A stretch of DNA of 64,000 nt. Source: Heliopora coerulea. Its lineage: Eukaryota > Cnidaria > Anthozoa > Scleralcyonacea > Helioporidae. A model generated the notes under the pieces. It had not been told where the DNA came from. It saw only the letters and a list, made by a program, of their open reading frames with translations, and made no database searches. Made by a program: the position numbers and the translations under genes. The stretch lies in contig JASJOG010000012.1 of NCBI GenBank assembly GCA_030142905.1, positions 3,295,501 to 3,359,500 on the forward strand, written 5' to 3'. Position 1 is the stretch's first letter. Each line of letters opens with the position of its first letter. This document shows, piece by piece, positions 15,101-22,990 of the stretch.

Positions 15101-18100
15101 GTGATGGATTGTTAACTTCCATAATTACATCTAATAAATAATCCTGAACATGAATACTTAAAAAAGTAACCACCCTACTCACTAAAATTGTCTGGCAGCC
15201 AGAAGAAAATTCTGGAGTGCACCCTTGTCCAGTCAGTTAATCAATCAACCCTTAAACATCAGCTTTCCTGGCTGAACGAAATCATACAGCTTAAGCCAGT
15301 AAGAATAAAATTCTCAAGGCCAGATTTTGTGGTATAATGATAAATACACTGATTAGATTGGTAAATTGATAGCAGTATTTCCCCCAGGATTATGAAAGGG
15401 CACTTTACTTGTAGTAGACTGAGGCAGTTTTTGGCCATGATGAGAATGCTTTCCTCAAGTCAATGGCACATGAATTACCACAAAAGTGGAAAAGAACTGC
15501 AGGAGCTAGTCAACAATTCTTATGACGTCAAGCAGTTGGCAAGACACAACAGCCCACTAGATGTTTAGCATGATTAATTTAAAGGCCTATTTACACAGTG
15601 GCAGGGTAACCCCCTAGTTAATTAGGAGGGTTTCCTTAGTTAACTCAGTTTCTTTCCACATTTTGTTTAGAACTTGGGTAACCCCAGCAGCTATATTTAA
15701 GTCATGTAAACACATCAGGTAGGGTAACCTTCCAGAAGTGTCATGTTTTATTGTAAAAGCCTGTAAAATGCAGTCCACTGCATTGTCAGCAATGGCTTCA
15801 TGTACTTATACATCAGGCAAGATCTTTCAAAGATATTAGCTAAACAATGATGTAATGAATGAAGAAAGAACTACTGTACCTCAGCCACAAACCATCCTAC
15901 TCAATAAACAAATTTAGAAAAATACAAAAAAAATGGCATCTGTGATGTGGAGAAAACTGCAATGGCCATTGTTGATGCTATGATTGTGTCAACCTTAATA
16001 TCTCACAAAAAAAAAAATTGTCAAATTCAACATCAAGTGATGACGTCATGTTGTTGCTTATAAAATTCTTAGTGACCAGGTAGAGGTAGGGAACCCTACT
16101 TGTGAAGTTGCCCATGCAAGAAGGGTTACCCTATATAATGTAAACTTGATCATCTGATTTCAGACATGAAAGAATGAAACTTGACCAGAAGAGCACCAGG
16201 GTGCAACTCAACTTCCTGCCTTTTGCATGGGGGCTAGGGGCTGTGGGCAGGGGAAGTAGTAGCACTCTCTATGTCAACAAAAAAAATACTTTGGATAAAG
16301 GATTTCATTTAAGTCTTGTAATAAAAATTATTGCCAAGCAGGTAAATTCTAAAACAGACATAACAAGAATTCTTTAATGTAGCTAACATTTCATTGTTTT
16401 ACATGTAACATCATCATCATGTTATGTATAAAGTGATGAACTGTTAGCTGCATTAAAGAATTCTCATTATGCAACTCTTAAAAATGATCTGCTGGGCAGT
16501 AATTTTCATTAAAGAATCTCATTTTATTAAAATTTTAGCTTGTATAAAATTGAACAGCCAAGTCTCAAGAGGAGTCACAACTCATAGGTCACTGCCCAAA
16601 AAAGAAAAGGCATAACATCTGACTTCAGTCATCCAAGACATACCCTGAGCCTTATCGTTTGCCAGAACAATATAATTGGCAAACTGATACAACTAATACA
16701 TATAGATTATTAGTTTCCAGTACTATTTTTATACAATATGAGGTATGACTGTCATGTTTGTCCACAAGTGAGTTGAATTTCAATAATTCAAAGCAACTCA
16801 AGCTTAAATTATTTCCACTCAAGTCTCAAGTCAAGCTGCAAGTCTGTCGTTAATACCAAGACAAAGTTGAACTCATATTATCTAAGTCACAGACCTGAGC
16901 TGCCCACCTCTAAAAAAGCAATATGCATAAAATTTTCAAGATTACCTATCAGTGAAAAGGTCTACAGACAAATATGTTTATCAGTTAAACTGCATTTGAT
17001 TGTCCTGTTTTGCTTTACTTGATAATCTGCTCTACTAAGTTATTAAAAATGAAAAAGAAGCTACAGTACTTGAATTTTTTGGAATATAAGTAGCAAAATG
17101 CTATCTTTGGACTAGATAACTTTACTGCCAAAATTGATTATGCTCCCTGTCCACAACAACTCTGGTCCAATATTATACTTTAGCAAGGTATTTATTGATA
17201 AGCTTTTTAAAATCCATACACTTAATCCTTTATTTTACTAAGATTAAAGAGGAAGTGATGGAATATCATTCTAACCGGATGATGTAATACAGAATATAAT
17301 ATGACAGTAAGAATTTGAATACTCCCAACTGTCCGGCCAATAAACGAGTGAGAAAAGCAGAGATTATAATACTGAAAAAAGGTTTCCAAATTATTTTAAT
17401 TAACAGGGAATAGATAACTTATTAATGATACAAACACATTTGTCAATAGTGGTCTGATCGTTATGCAACATATCGTCAGAGAATTTTAAGGATAAATCCT
17501 AATTAAGAAAGTGCTTTAACGCAAAAACCTGAACTGGTTCAGATTCCAGATGTCGCTTTCAAGATGTTCCGATCGGCGTATGGTCAACCACAATTTTGAT
17601 TTTGGGCTGCGATATGATATGTAACACACAGAAACGATGAACCGACTCTCCCCTTTATTCCAAATAAAAGATCACATGAAGCGAATTAAGAAAGCAAACA
17701 CACAGGACAGAGTCTACCCAAACAAAAGTTAATCCGACAGTTAATCTTTGGCCCAGAAGATCGACACTGTCAACTAAACCAAATCATTTATACGTGTCGT
17801 AGCACGACATACTACCTACTTGAAGTATGGGAGCTGCAGATCTTGAATCGCGAAGAGACAAACAAGCGTAAATAAGTTTGCAAGATCGTAAAACAATTAA
17901 ATGGTTGAACGTACAGCAGTCAAAGAGTCTACGTAGACAGCTCTCAAGGGCTAATCGAATAGACGTGACGTTCTAGCAGATTAGCGAGGAATCGTTCCTC
18001 ACTGATAAGCGAGAGAAGAACTTTCAGCCAGAAGTCTTACCTTAAAAGGTGACTCGAAGGATGCTTTAAATAAGATAAACTTCCTCGTAAACTTACCGCG

Positions 18101-18160
18101 TACGATTTCATTGAGAAAACCAGCCTCCTTGACAAATATCCTTTGATTAACTTTCGTCAT
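1..18160 (-). CDS. RAP1GAP: Rap1GAP-like Rap GTPase-activating protein, 5' part of gene (13 exons, 3' end off window)
   Basis: Rap1GAP proteins speed GTP hydrolysis on Rap GTPases; their N-terminal GoLoco motif binds G-alpha-i/o. Thirteen minus-strand exons chain in phase: 18160-18041, 11648-11610, 10250-10200, 9099-9037, 8542-8351, 6417-6299, 5225-5147, 4173-4108, 1982-1899, 1415-1315, 804-733, 508-451 and 201-151. They total 1095 nt (365 codons) without a stop. Residues 41-70 form the GoLoco motif; residues about 92-365 follow the RapGAP fold in family order, ending at the catalytic Asn-thumb helix RKRHIGNDIIAIVFQ. The last exon has a good GTGAGT donor, so the gene continues past coordinate 1. 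GoLoco plus RapGAP argues for Rap1GAP rather than SIPA1 or GARNL3, although YSGGLDTKN and HVSTMLP also occur in those relatives. The first exon is the least certain. Introns range from about 240 bp to 6.4 kb. Confidence 0.9.
151..201 (-). CDS. RAP1GAP: Rap1GAP exon 13: catalytic Asn-thumb helix
   Basis: A 51-nt phase-0 exon, acceptor TTGTTTATAG, donor GTGAGT. It encodes LQRKRHIGNDIIAIVFQ. In Rap1GAP the Asn of H-I-G-N-D is the thumb that substitutes for Gln61 of Ras during GTP hydrolysis. It is intact here, so the protein should be an active GAP. Confidence 0.95.
451..508 (-). CDS. RAP1GAP: Rap1GAP exon 12
   Basis: A 58-nt exon, phase 2 in and phase 0 out, acceptor TTTTCTTCAG, donor GTAAGC. 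It encodes EIMFHVSTMLPFTTGDSQQ, which is nearly invariant in RapGAP-family catalytic domains. Confidence 0.95.
733..804 (-). CDS. RAP1GAP: Rap1GAP exon 11
   Basis: A 72-nt exon, phase 2 in and phase 2 out, acceptor ACACTTTAG, donor GTATTT. It encodes YSGGLDTKNHQTGRKSIYTT followed by FKGR: the conserved [YF]-[RS]-G-G-L-D...T-G...S-[VI]-Y-T-x-[FY] block of RapGAP domains. Confidence 0.92.
880..1165. repeat. Degenerate TGTC/TCAG tetranucleotide tract
   Basis: A long run of imperfect CTGT/CAGT/CCGT tetramers inside a Rap1GAP intron. The long frame through it is an artefact of 4-bp periodicity. Similar tracts recur at 7480-7690 (opposite strand) and 10790-11460. Confidence 0.7.
1315..1415 (-). 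CDS. RAP1GAP: Rap1GAP exon 10
   Basis: A 101-nt exon, phase 0 in and phase 2 out, acceptor CTATATAG, donor GTGAAG. It encodes TEEGQYFSNKSHSKAMYDFL then QILGEEVELFGFKG, the family block T-x-[ED]-E-x-[FY]-x-N...F-x-x-F-L-x-[LF]-L-G-x-x-[VI]-x-L-x-[GD]-F. Confidence 0.9.
1794..1866. repeat. (ATGATA)n-like microsatellite
   Basis: Imperfect AATGATGATAATG trinucleotide repeat in the Rap1GAP intron, 33 bp past the donor of exon 9. Confidence 0.7.
1899..1982 (-). CDS. RAP1GAP: Rap1GAP exon 9: start of catalytic GAP subdomain
   Basis: An 84-nt phase-0 exon, acceptor TTGTTTTCAG, donor GTCCGT (a weaker donor). It encodes ASSLITRFDEHG then HAEKFKVGVIYQKAQQ. The D-E-H and F-K-[FV]-G-V-[IL]-Y-[QAR]-K signature marks the start of the catalytic RapGAP domain. 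Confidence 0.92.
2770..3282. repeat. Minisatellite, unit about 23-25 bp
   Basis: About twenty tandem imperfect copies of a unit close to GATTACAATGATGGACGTAA, with some copies alternating TCATTGCAGGGATGTA. It sits in the Rap1GAP intron between exons 8 and 9. Neighbouring copies show alternating variants, suggesting a higher-order unit of about 48 bp. Confidence 0.75.
3676..3772. repeat. Head-to-head telomere-like (TTAGGG-related) repeats
   Basis: The left half (3676-3730) is a run of TTAGGG and TTAGGATTAG variants; the right half (3732-3772) is the inverted set (CCTAACCCTAATCCTAA). The two halves meet near 3731, forming an imperfect palindrome inside the Rap1GAP intron. TTAGGG is the telomeric repeat of cnidarians and most animals. 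Confidence 0.7.
4108..4173 (-). CDS. RAP1GAP: Rap1GAP exon 8
   Basis: A 66-nt phase-0 exon, acceptor TTTGGTTTCAG, donor GTTTGT. It ends LQLQPVIYPK, matching the conserved F-x-P-V-L-Y-P-K-A that closes the first subdomain; the Ala is the first codon of the next exon. Confidence 0.87.
4738..4835. repeat. (TTTA)n/(TTTG)n microsatellite
   Basis: Tetranucleotide run TTTA then TTTG then TTTA in the Rap1GAP intron between exons 7 and 8. Confidence 0.8.
5147..5225 (-). CDS. RAP1GAP: Rap1GAP exon 7
   Basis: A 79-nt exon, phase 2 in and phase 0 out, acceptor TTGATGTTTAG, donor GTACGT. It encodes R-SSERTIQGAIAAKELP and TCPGPSEIVR, lining up with the family block L-R-[ST]...[ILV]-P...[LP]-P-x-x-x-[EQ]-[IM]-[AV]. 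Confidence 0.82.
6299..6417 (-). CDS. RAP1GAP: Rap1GAP exon 6
   Basis: A 119-nt exon, phase 0 in and phase 2 out, acceptor TATTTTTAG, donor GTGGGT. It encodes EHYNYTGECSLGPLLLSVKF then a charged insert and IVRIIL; the family reads E-H-x-N-[YF]...S/T-x-L-G-x-[LV]...S-[LV]-K here. The split codon with the next exon makes Arg. Confidence 0.88.
6865..7369. mobile_element. Non-autonomous DNA element with TIRs, about 505 bp
   Basis: The ends are inverted: GGCTACGTTTACACTA at the left, and the complement of GGCTACGTTTCCACTA at the right. Inside, AATCCG/CGGATT-rich subterminal repeats occur in both orientations. There is no coding sequence. It lies in the Rap1GAP intron between exons 5 and 6. The superfamily is not assigned, and I could not identify a clear target-site duplication. 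Confidence 0.6.
7480..7690. repeat. GACA/GACG tetranucleotide-like tract
   Basis: Imperfect ACAGACGAACGGAC tetramer tract, the reverse-strand counterpart of the one at 880-1165. Non-coding, in the intron between Rap1GAP exons 5 and 6. Confidence 0.6.
8351..8542 (-). CDS. RAP1GAP: Rap1GAP exon 5: start of RapGAP structural region
   Basis: A 192-nt phase-0 exon, acceptor CCCCCCACAG, donor GTAGAT. It encodes 64 residues containing PYPLVVLPVNGDYWQEGTNH, which matches the conserved opening of the Rap1GAP dimerisation subdomain (family: P-[FY]-P-x-[IV]-L-P-x-x-G-x-Y-W-x-E-G-T), and ends NYKNFFKGQ, the family's R-x-F-x-G-[KQ] element. Confidence 0.9.
9037..9099 (-). CDS. RAP1GAP: Rap1GAP exon 4: linker
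   Basis: A 63-nt phase-0 exon, acceptor TTTATTTAG, donor GTATTT. It encodes a polar linker (NSSDDAETFRKSPERKEPIEE) joining the GoLoco motif to the RapGAP region; the next exon begins VLLAGKPYP, giving the join EPIEE-VLLAG that parallels the family sequence before the conserved YW motif. Confidence 0.75.
9855..10185. repeat. (ATC/ATT/ACC)n trinucleotide tract
   Basis: A 330-bp run of TCATTATCATTACC-type triplets that ends about 15 bp before the donor of Rap1GAP exon 3 (in transcript order it starts the intron). His-rich and Asp-rich frames through it are artefacts. Confidence 0.8.
10200..10250 (-). CDS. RAP1GAP: Rap1GAP exon 3: second half of GoLoco motif
   Basis: A 51-nt phase-0 exon with acceptor TTGCTTTCAG and donor GTAAAA. 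It encodes SDRLDEQRCPLPLSMEQ. The RLDEQRC string is the GoLoco signature (x-R-[LM]-[DE]-[DE]-Q-R), with the Arg that reaches into the nucleotide pocket of G-alpha in known structures. This is the strongest evidence that the gene is a Rap1GAP. Confidence 0.88.
10790..11460. repeat. GATT/GACT/GACGGA tetranucleotide-derived tract
   Basis: It starts as clean TGATTGATTGAT and grades over 670 bp into GACGGACCGAC-type tetramers, keeping a 4-bp beat. It ends about 150 bp short of the GoLoco exon 2. All open frames in it reflect the periodicity. Confidence 0.75.
11610..11648 (-). CDS. RAP1GAP: Rap1GAP exon 2: first half of GoLoco motif
   Basis: A 39-nt phase-0 exon between a TCTGTGATAG acceptor and a GTAAGG donor. 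It encodes KDEEFFNYLCRLQ, the amphipathic-helix half of a GoLoco (G-protein regulatory) motif. The other half is in the next exon, so the motif is split by an intron of about 1.4 kb. Confidence 0.8.
11929..12045. mobile_element. Foldback MITE, 117 bp, ends GAACAGAAACTTTTCATG
   Basis: Left and right ends are near-perfect inverted copies of GAACAGAAACTTTTCATGAT, and the inverted match continues inward (GTCAACTGAAAAAT with ATTTTTCAGTTGAC). A shorter copy with the same ends is at 46651-46696, so this is a family. Followed by a TGAGGATGATTCTGA segment also seen beside the other copy. Confidence 0.7.
12150..12270. repeat. Dispersed element with hammerhead-like core (copy 1)
   Basis: Shares GATCGTCCAGGTT and the block TGACGT...GGTCATCTTCAG with 20975-21090. 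On the minus strand it reads CTGAAGA, a stem-loop, then GATA where hammerheads have GAAA (12235-12199), so this copy looks decayed. Penelope-like elements and retrozymes of animals carry such motifs; the link is inference. Confidence 0.4.
13080..13545. repeat. Polypurine tract, 465 bp, between TTGCCCAAT direct repeats
   Basis: The plus strand is mostly A/G (GGAAG, GGAAA, TTTAGGAAG) over 465 bp. TTGCCCAAT occurs just outside both ends (13071 and 13555), as a direct repeat. There is no coding capacity. It lies in the first large Rap1GAP intron. Confidence 0.5.
14120..14235. mobile_element. Foldback element, 116 bp
   Basis: Two arms of about 46 bp are inverted copies: ATTGGTCTTATGTATC...CCAGGTCT-type sequence at 14120-14165 against 14189-14235, with a loop of about 23 bp. 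No ORF. In the first Rap1GAP intron. Confidence 0.65.
14634..14798. repeat. Two copies of the dispersed TTTTACTCTGGCTA motif
   Basis: Two units about 115 bp apart (14634-14685 and 14747-14798) each read TTTTACTYTGGCTAC-x-CCAGA then ACTTATCAAAGGAGATCT. The same motif recurs at six other places in the window on both strands. Confidence 0.55.
15584..16147. mobile_element. Non-autonomous TIR element, about 564 bp
   Basis: The left end contains TTTACACAGTGGCAGGGTAA and the right end its imperfect complement (GGGTTACCCTATATAATGTAAA). AGGGTAACC occurs several times inside in both orientations, the usual layout of subterminal repeats. No coding sequence. Confidence 0.5.
16148..18040. other. Intron sequence without recognisable features
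   Basis: AT-rich first-intron sequence of the Rap1GAP gene. I see no exon, repeat array or RNA gene; AAAGAATTCT occurs twice (around 16367 and 16459) as an inverted pair. Confidence 0.5.
18041..18160 (-). CDS. RAP1GAP: Rap1GAP exon 1 (putative start exon)
   Basis: ATG at 18160-18158 opens 40 codons ending at a GTAAGA donor in phase 0, matching the next exon. A second good donor, GTAAGT, lies inside it after 18097; using it with the AG before 18063 would need a 33-nt intron, which is too short, so I keep one exon. The peptide (MTKVNQRIFVKEAGF...) shows no domain; Rap1GAP N-termini vary between isoforms. An alternative start exon at 18644-18576 also ends at a GTGAGA donor in phase 0. Confidence 0.45.
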
Positions 18161-18720
18161 TTAGGCAACGGAAGTGACCCAAGATAACACGAACCTCGTC
18201 TGTAATTGTTTCACAGGAGGGGCAATTGAAGTGTATCAATGTCTTTCAGGAGGGTCAGAATATCATGAATGGAACCGAACAAGAAACTGCACGTATAAGT
18301 CTAGGACAATAAGTCGTTTGGGACTGATTGCTTCACTGGATCCTGCCTCGAAACTTAATCTGAATGTGGGAACTTGGTACAAATAATCAAGAAATCTTCT
18401 TTACCAGCTTGATTTCCATGAAATATCGTAATCCAGCGAATGATTAGGGACATCGTAGGTTTATGCCCTTGACATGAATGTCCGTCCCCGGAACTGTGGG
18501 AGGCGGGGCGAGTCCTTTCAATTGTTTATAGCGGAAAAACAGCCAGCGTTGTTCCTGCTGTGAAAAGTGAGATCTCACCTCGTCGAGCTGGACAACCGGG
18601 ACAAAATTTAAGAAGAAATATTCACGAAAATGAGATATTGGCATTGCTAATCAATCTGAGAGGCCAGGCTTTTTGCGTAAACATGGCTCAAGTTAAAATA
18701 TTGAATTACATGCGAAAGTT
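18161..18720 (-). promoter_or_regulatory. Probable 5' flank/promoter region of the Rap1GAP gene
   Basis: This lies upstream of both candidate start exons. It holds a GC-richer patch with GGGAGGCGGGGCGAG near 18499-18513 (a GC-box-like site). I see no TATA box. Position is the main argument. Confidence 0.3.
18576..18644 (-). CDS. Possible alternative first exon of the Rap1GAP gene
   Basis: An ATG at 18644 opens 23 codons (MPISHFREYFFLNFVP...) ending in GACGAG before a GTGAGA donor in phase 0, the phase the GoLoco exon needs. It would give an alternative N-terminus. Nothing in the peptide is recognisable; support is only the donor, the phase and the position just upstream of the other candidate start exon. 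Confidence 0.2.
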
Positions 18721-18922
18721 TTGGTTATTTGAATGATCAATTTTCAGAAGACTAGCGTCTTGTTGTAAATTTTTCATTGCTTTTAGCTCTATTTTGTCTG
18801 TATTTAGGGGGCGAAAGCTCTTGTACTGTGGAGCCTCATATCACCAAGCCGGATTTTCTCCATTGACTTTTTTTTGGTGCAAACAGATATAGTTACCAGC
18901 GATTTACCGGGCGGAAAGCGAA

Positions 18923-19237
18923 GTCGTAATATAAAAATAAGAGCCCAGCTCAAAATTCTCACAGAAAGAGACATTGGTTAAAAATATATTTTACTGACGT
19001 TTCGTCGCTAGACGCGCGACATCTTCAGAGCAGAAATGAATGATGAGAGTTAGCATATTAAATTGGCTTTGTGTCATCCTATACTATGTAAATATAATTT
19101 AATATGCTAACTCTTATCATTCATTTCTGCTCTGAAGATGTCGCGCGTCTAGCGACGAAACGTCAGTAAAATATATTTTTAACCAATGTCTCTTTCTGTG
19201 AGAATTTTGAGCTGGGCTCTTATTTTTATATTACGAC
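18923..19237. mobile_element. Long foldback element, 315 bp, carrying hammerhead-like cores in both arms
   Basis: Arms of about 140 bp (18923-19064 and 19097-19237) are nearly perfect inverted copies starting GTCGTAATATAAAAATAAGA, with a spacer of about 32 bp. Each arm contains CTGAAGA, a GTCGC/GCGAC stem and CGAAAC (plus strand 19132-19161; minus strand 19026-18997), matching the hammerhead core order CUGANGA, stem II, GAAA. No coding sequence. Confidence 0.7.
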
Positions 19238-19239
19238 TG

Positions 19240-20700
19240 CAAACAGATATCTTTTTTCGTATATACTCAATTTATTATTCATGAATTCCACCCGTGTGCT
19301 CGCCAGAACGTGCGTGAATTAACTCGCAAGTAGACTTTCCGCTTCAGTAGGCTCATCGAAAGAAAAACCTGACATTTATAACGAGTAAGCATTAACCAGG
19401 AAAATCCAGGATCCATTCCTCTCACATGCACGAGTGGCACCAGGAAACCCCCGATGCAGGCCAGGGGGATAACGTCCCTAACAGAAGGGCTAAACCAGGG
19501 GGTCAGGATCACTCCCACTTTATAATTTCCTTATGTGAAGGTCGAAAACATCGTGTTATTTTTCGCCAAAACAATCGCAACAACTGACTATAGAAACAGT
19601 TTACTTTTAGATTTGACGTGACGAAGAGAGTCTATTATCTTTTTTCGCTAAATCAATGACAAAATTCCCTGACGAATTGTTTACTTTTCCCCGACGAGGG
19701 ACTGTAGCCCCTCTACCCCTTTTGCCCTCCCCCCTCATCTCTGTTCACATGATGTAGCATTCACCAAATTATCAGAATGCTTTACAGAGACGAGATACAC
19801 ATCGGATTGTGGCCGCCACCTTAAACTAGTCATGTTATGCAGAGACTCCGCGTTTTACTGAAGCAACCCACCTGGGACAGATGTACGGATAATTTTTGTA
19901 AAACGCTAGCTTTAACGAGCAGTTTTATCTTTTAGTGGATGATTTCTTAATATTGTTCGGAAAAAATATAGTATTTTCAGTTTCATTTAAGTTGGAGAAA
20001 TCTGAGTATTCAAATAACAGATCGCTGTGTGGCTTTAATTTGTTCCGTTGCCCAGTATTTTCTTTTGTTTGCTCTTCCATTGCGTGCGCTAACCTCTGCT
20101 TTCTTTTGTTCAAGGTATTCTGGTAGCTATAACACTGAATGAAAACTTCTATTAAGTAACAGAACAAAAAGGTTAAACAATTGAATCATCCACTTGTACT
20201 CGAGGTTCGTTCTCTTGGGACTATTCCGGGATAAATAATGCACAAGAATATTGCATCTACCGCGAAAATTCGAATAAGCCCTCCCGAACGTTTATTTGAT
20301 TTTGCTACGTTTATGGTAGCCGTTTACTCGATGGTGGGCTCTTGTTCGAAACAAAAGATAAGGAGTTTATTTCTCTTTAACTAAACAAAACAGAATAGTT
20401 GAACCATTACCAAGCTCTTTGTGGAGGAATGACGGCGATTGAAAACTTTGTGCGCAGTTGGACATATCAGTACAAACATCTTCCGGTAGAACAGTTAAGG
20501 TTTAAAAGCGACATTAGCCCGAATTGTCCCTCTTATTACATGTGTGGGCAGTCTCTGTCTGGTTGAAAAAACTATTGAAAATATTTGTGTGGGCGCTTAT
20601 TTCAAGTGAATCCCATTTCAGAGGTGGGTACTTATTCGAAGGGGGGCGTGCACTTATTCGCGGGTGAGTGCTTATTCTAATTTTTACAGCATTCCGCTTT
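19240..20700. other. Intergenic, no gene seen
   Basis: AT-rich sequence without a supportable exon. Two patches (20250-20360 and 20630-20690) carry repeated GCACTTATTCG/CGAATAAGCC words in both orientations and may be remnants of a transposon. Confidence 0.4.
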
Positions 20701-20794
20701 AGGAATAGGTAGAATATGACGGAGATGAATGTTCTACAAATTATTGTGCATGTGGGAGTTTGGTTTGCATTGTATTTTATGAGCGGACGTTTGT

Positions 20795-20880
20795 CAAACA
20801 CTACTGAGCCCCACACGGGAATCGAATCATGAACTTTCTAATTCTCGATTGGCTGCCCTAATCGACTGAACTACCAAAAC
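20795..20880 (-). repeat. tRNA-like repeat, copy 1 (decayed)
   Basis: On the minus strand a degenerate GGTTCGAT-type B-box region (GATTCGATTCCCGTG) is flanked by CTGAGCC/CTCAGTA-like borders. The upstream flank resembles that of the other copies at 21.2, 21.45 and 22.9 kb. Confidence 0.35.
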
Positions 20881-20974
20881 TCATATGGGGATCCGAGGCT
20901 TTGGTTCGATAGTCATCCAGTAGCCATGATATGATAATAATGGTAATGACCTGTGTGAATGACATATTTGAGGA

Positions 20975-21090
20975 AGTTGATCGTCCAGGTTAGTGTAGTC
21001 TTGAGAAAGACTGTTGGTTGAAGTGACTGACGTTTCGACAGCCTTAGCGGCGGTCATCTTCAGAGTCAAAAGGGGAGTAAATGTCAGGCG
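20975..21090 (-). repeat. Dispersed element with hammerhead-like core (copy 2)
   Basis: The minus strand reads CTGAAGA, GAC...GTC stem, CGAAACGTCAGTCA (21063-21027): CUGANGA and GAAA elements in hammerhead order. It shares its flank (GATCGTCCAGGTTAGT) with 12150-12270. The cleavage site and stems I and III were not established. Confidence 0.45.
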
Positions 21091-21194
21091 AACCTGACCA
21101 GTGTGAATGTTGTACTCAATGTTGTTCATATAGGACCTTCGCGTTATCACAGACGATAAGTGGACGTTCCTCATCCTCATTTACCCAAGAAAAA

Positions 21195-21285
21195 GTATTC
21201 TGAGTCCCAGACGGTTATCGAAATTGTAGCCTCCTGATGACCGGTGAGACGCTCTAACCATTGAGCTACCGAGACTCAGATGGCA
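21195..21285 (-). repeat. tRNA-like repeat, copy 2
   Basis: The minus strand has TAGCTCAATGGTTAGAGCGT (A-box-like, D-arm shape), CACCGG, a weak B-box and CTGGGACTCAG. It is bordered by TCTGAGT on both sides, as in the better copies at 27.7 and 36.6 kb. Confidence 0.45.
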
Positions 21286-21429
21286 AGCTAAGGTGCAAGT
21301 TTGAGATATGCGCGACCTAAACGGCTGTCTCGATATGTTGGTAATTATATTAAGTGGATATAAGTTGCAGATGTGAGATCTTGGGGATATCTTAGATGAA
21401 TGATGAACGCTCGCCAATTTCTAACCTCA

Positions 21430-21525
21430 GGAAAACGATTTCTGAGCCAAAGACAAAGATCGAACTCGCAACCTTCTGATGACAGGTGAGACACTCACCA
21501 GTGAGCTACCAAGACTCAGAAGGAG
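21430..21525 (-). repeat. tRNA-like repeat, copy 3
   Basis: The minus strand has GTAGCTCACTGG, CACCTGTCATCAGAAGG, a B-box-like GGTTGCGAGTTCGATC and CTCAGAAATCG. The arms are more diverged than in copy 2. It belongs to a run of related units from 20.8 to 23.0 kb. Confidence 0.4.
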
Positions 21526-21689
21526 AGCTAAGGTGTCGTACGACATTCACATATGTGCTGTCTCTGTGTAGCTACGATATGATAATACTAATGATTGACA
21601 AGAATATTATGCACAATATTTCGTTGTGTGGGAGGTTGGTGTTATTGCAGAAGATATGTGAACGTTTGTTAAGCTCATTTACTCAAAAA

Positions 21690-22910
21690 AGTGCATCATA
21701 AGCGCTTGATAGGGATCCAAGCCCTCAGTCTTTTGACGACTGTGAGAGCAGTGGTTCTCAAACTTTTATAGTTGAACTCACACTGCCTTATACTGAAACC
21801 TCGTAGAAGTTGTCAATACTAGACAACTAGAAACTTAGAAGTGCTGTTGTGGTGAATGACTGACGAACGCCCACTATTCACATCCTAACATCTTTCTCCC
21901 AGCTGCATTGCTTCGATTCCCCAGACATCCTTTGAACGCCTACTGGAGGATGGTGCAGATCCTTTTGAGAAACGCTTGGTATGACGCTCAAGTCATTGAA
22001 CTACGTGACTGATATGGAGAGCTGAGGTGTCCGTTCGACATGTGTGCTACCTATGCAGTAGCCTCAATATTAAATTAAAGCTCAAGTTTAATAATTAGGC
22101 CAAAGCAGAATCTCAATGAAGAAATACGAGTTTCACAAACATGCAATAATAAGTGTACCCAGCAAAACATATGCAAATAAAATGTTATTTAAAACTACCA
22201 CATTTTCTTAAAATGTTTTCGACAAGCTTCCAAAAGCCATTATTAACGCCACACCCAATTGAGTCTTGTTTATAATTTTCGACATAACTTTAAAATTATT
22301 TGTTGGCGAAACGTTCCTGCATGGCTTCAAACAATAATCTGTTCCAATATTTTATTTATTTAAACCTATTTAAACTATTGGCGAATTTGCCTCAATAATT
22401 CCAGTCCAGACTTTCAGACTTTCAGACTTCAAAACAATTCCACATCAAATTTTGAAGATGTCAATATGGTCACCTCGTGCTCTTTGTTACAATGATATTG
22501 ATAATCCAAGTTACTGAACCTTTCGTTATGTTAGCTCTACATCCAGTCATTAATTTTGTGAATTTGCGCCGACATTTTTCAAGCTTTATTATCCAATGCC
22601 AATCAAAATATCTATGTCTGGGACTTAGACCCAAACCTAAACCCAGTACTCCACATGTAGCCTTATTAAAGATTTATTAACAGGGAAAAATACTTCAGTT
22701 ATCCGCTTTGTTGTTCCAATGCATCTGTAGATGTGACTCAACTAAGTAAAGATTTTGATGATATTATATCCAAATCCTTCTCTTCACGAGATATTGTAAT
22801 AATGCCAACGATCGACATGAATACCTTGCTCGATATGATGCTTTACATACATGTGAAAGTGTTATTGCCAACGATGAGTGGACGTTCATCGAGCTCCTGT
22901 ACTCAGAAAA
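21690..22910. other. Decayed tandem units of the tRNA-like repeat region
   Basis: Pieces of the same unit can be recognised (GTTATTGCAGAAGATATGTG; TTATTGCCAACGATGAGTGG; ACTCAGAAAAATG) but no complete copy until 22.9 kb. No exon was found. Confidence 0.3.
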
Positions 22911-22990
22911 ATGTGTTCTGGTCCCCTGATGGAGATCGAATTCCCAACCCTTTTGTGAACCATTGATCTGCCAAGACTCAGATTAGAGCT
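22911..22990 (-). repeat. tRNA-like repeat, copy 4
   Basis: The minus strand reads CTGAGTCTTGGCAGATCAATGG, then GGTTGGGAATTCGATCTCCA and GACCAGAA. A/B-box positions are kept but stems are eroded. It is preceded by the AACGATGAGTGGACGTTC flank seen at 21.15 kb. Confidence 0.4.

Noticed and set aside
18064..18096. 33-nt intron between two parts of Rap1GAP exon 1
   Set aside because: GTAAGT and AAAG borders fit, but 33 nt is too short for a spliceosomal intron and the unspliced sequence is open in phase.
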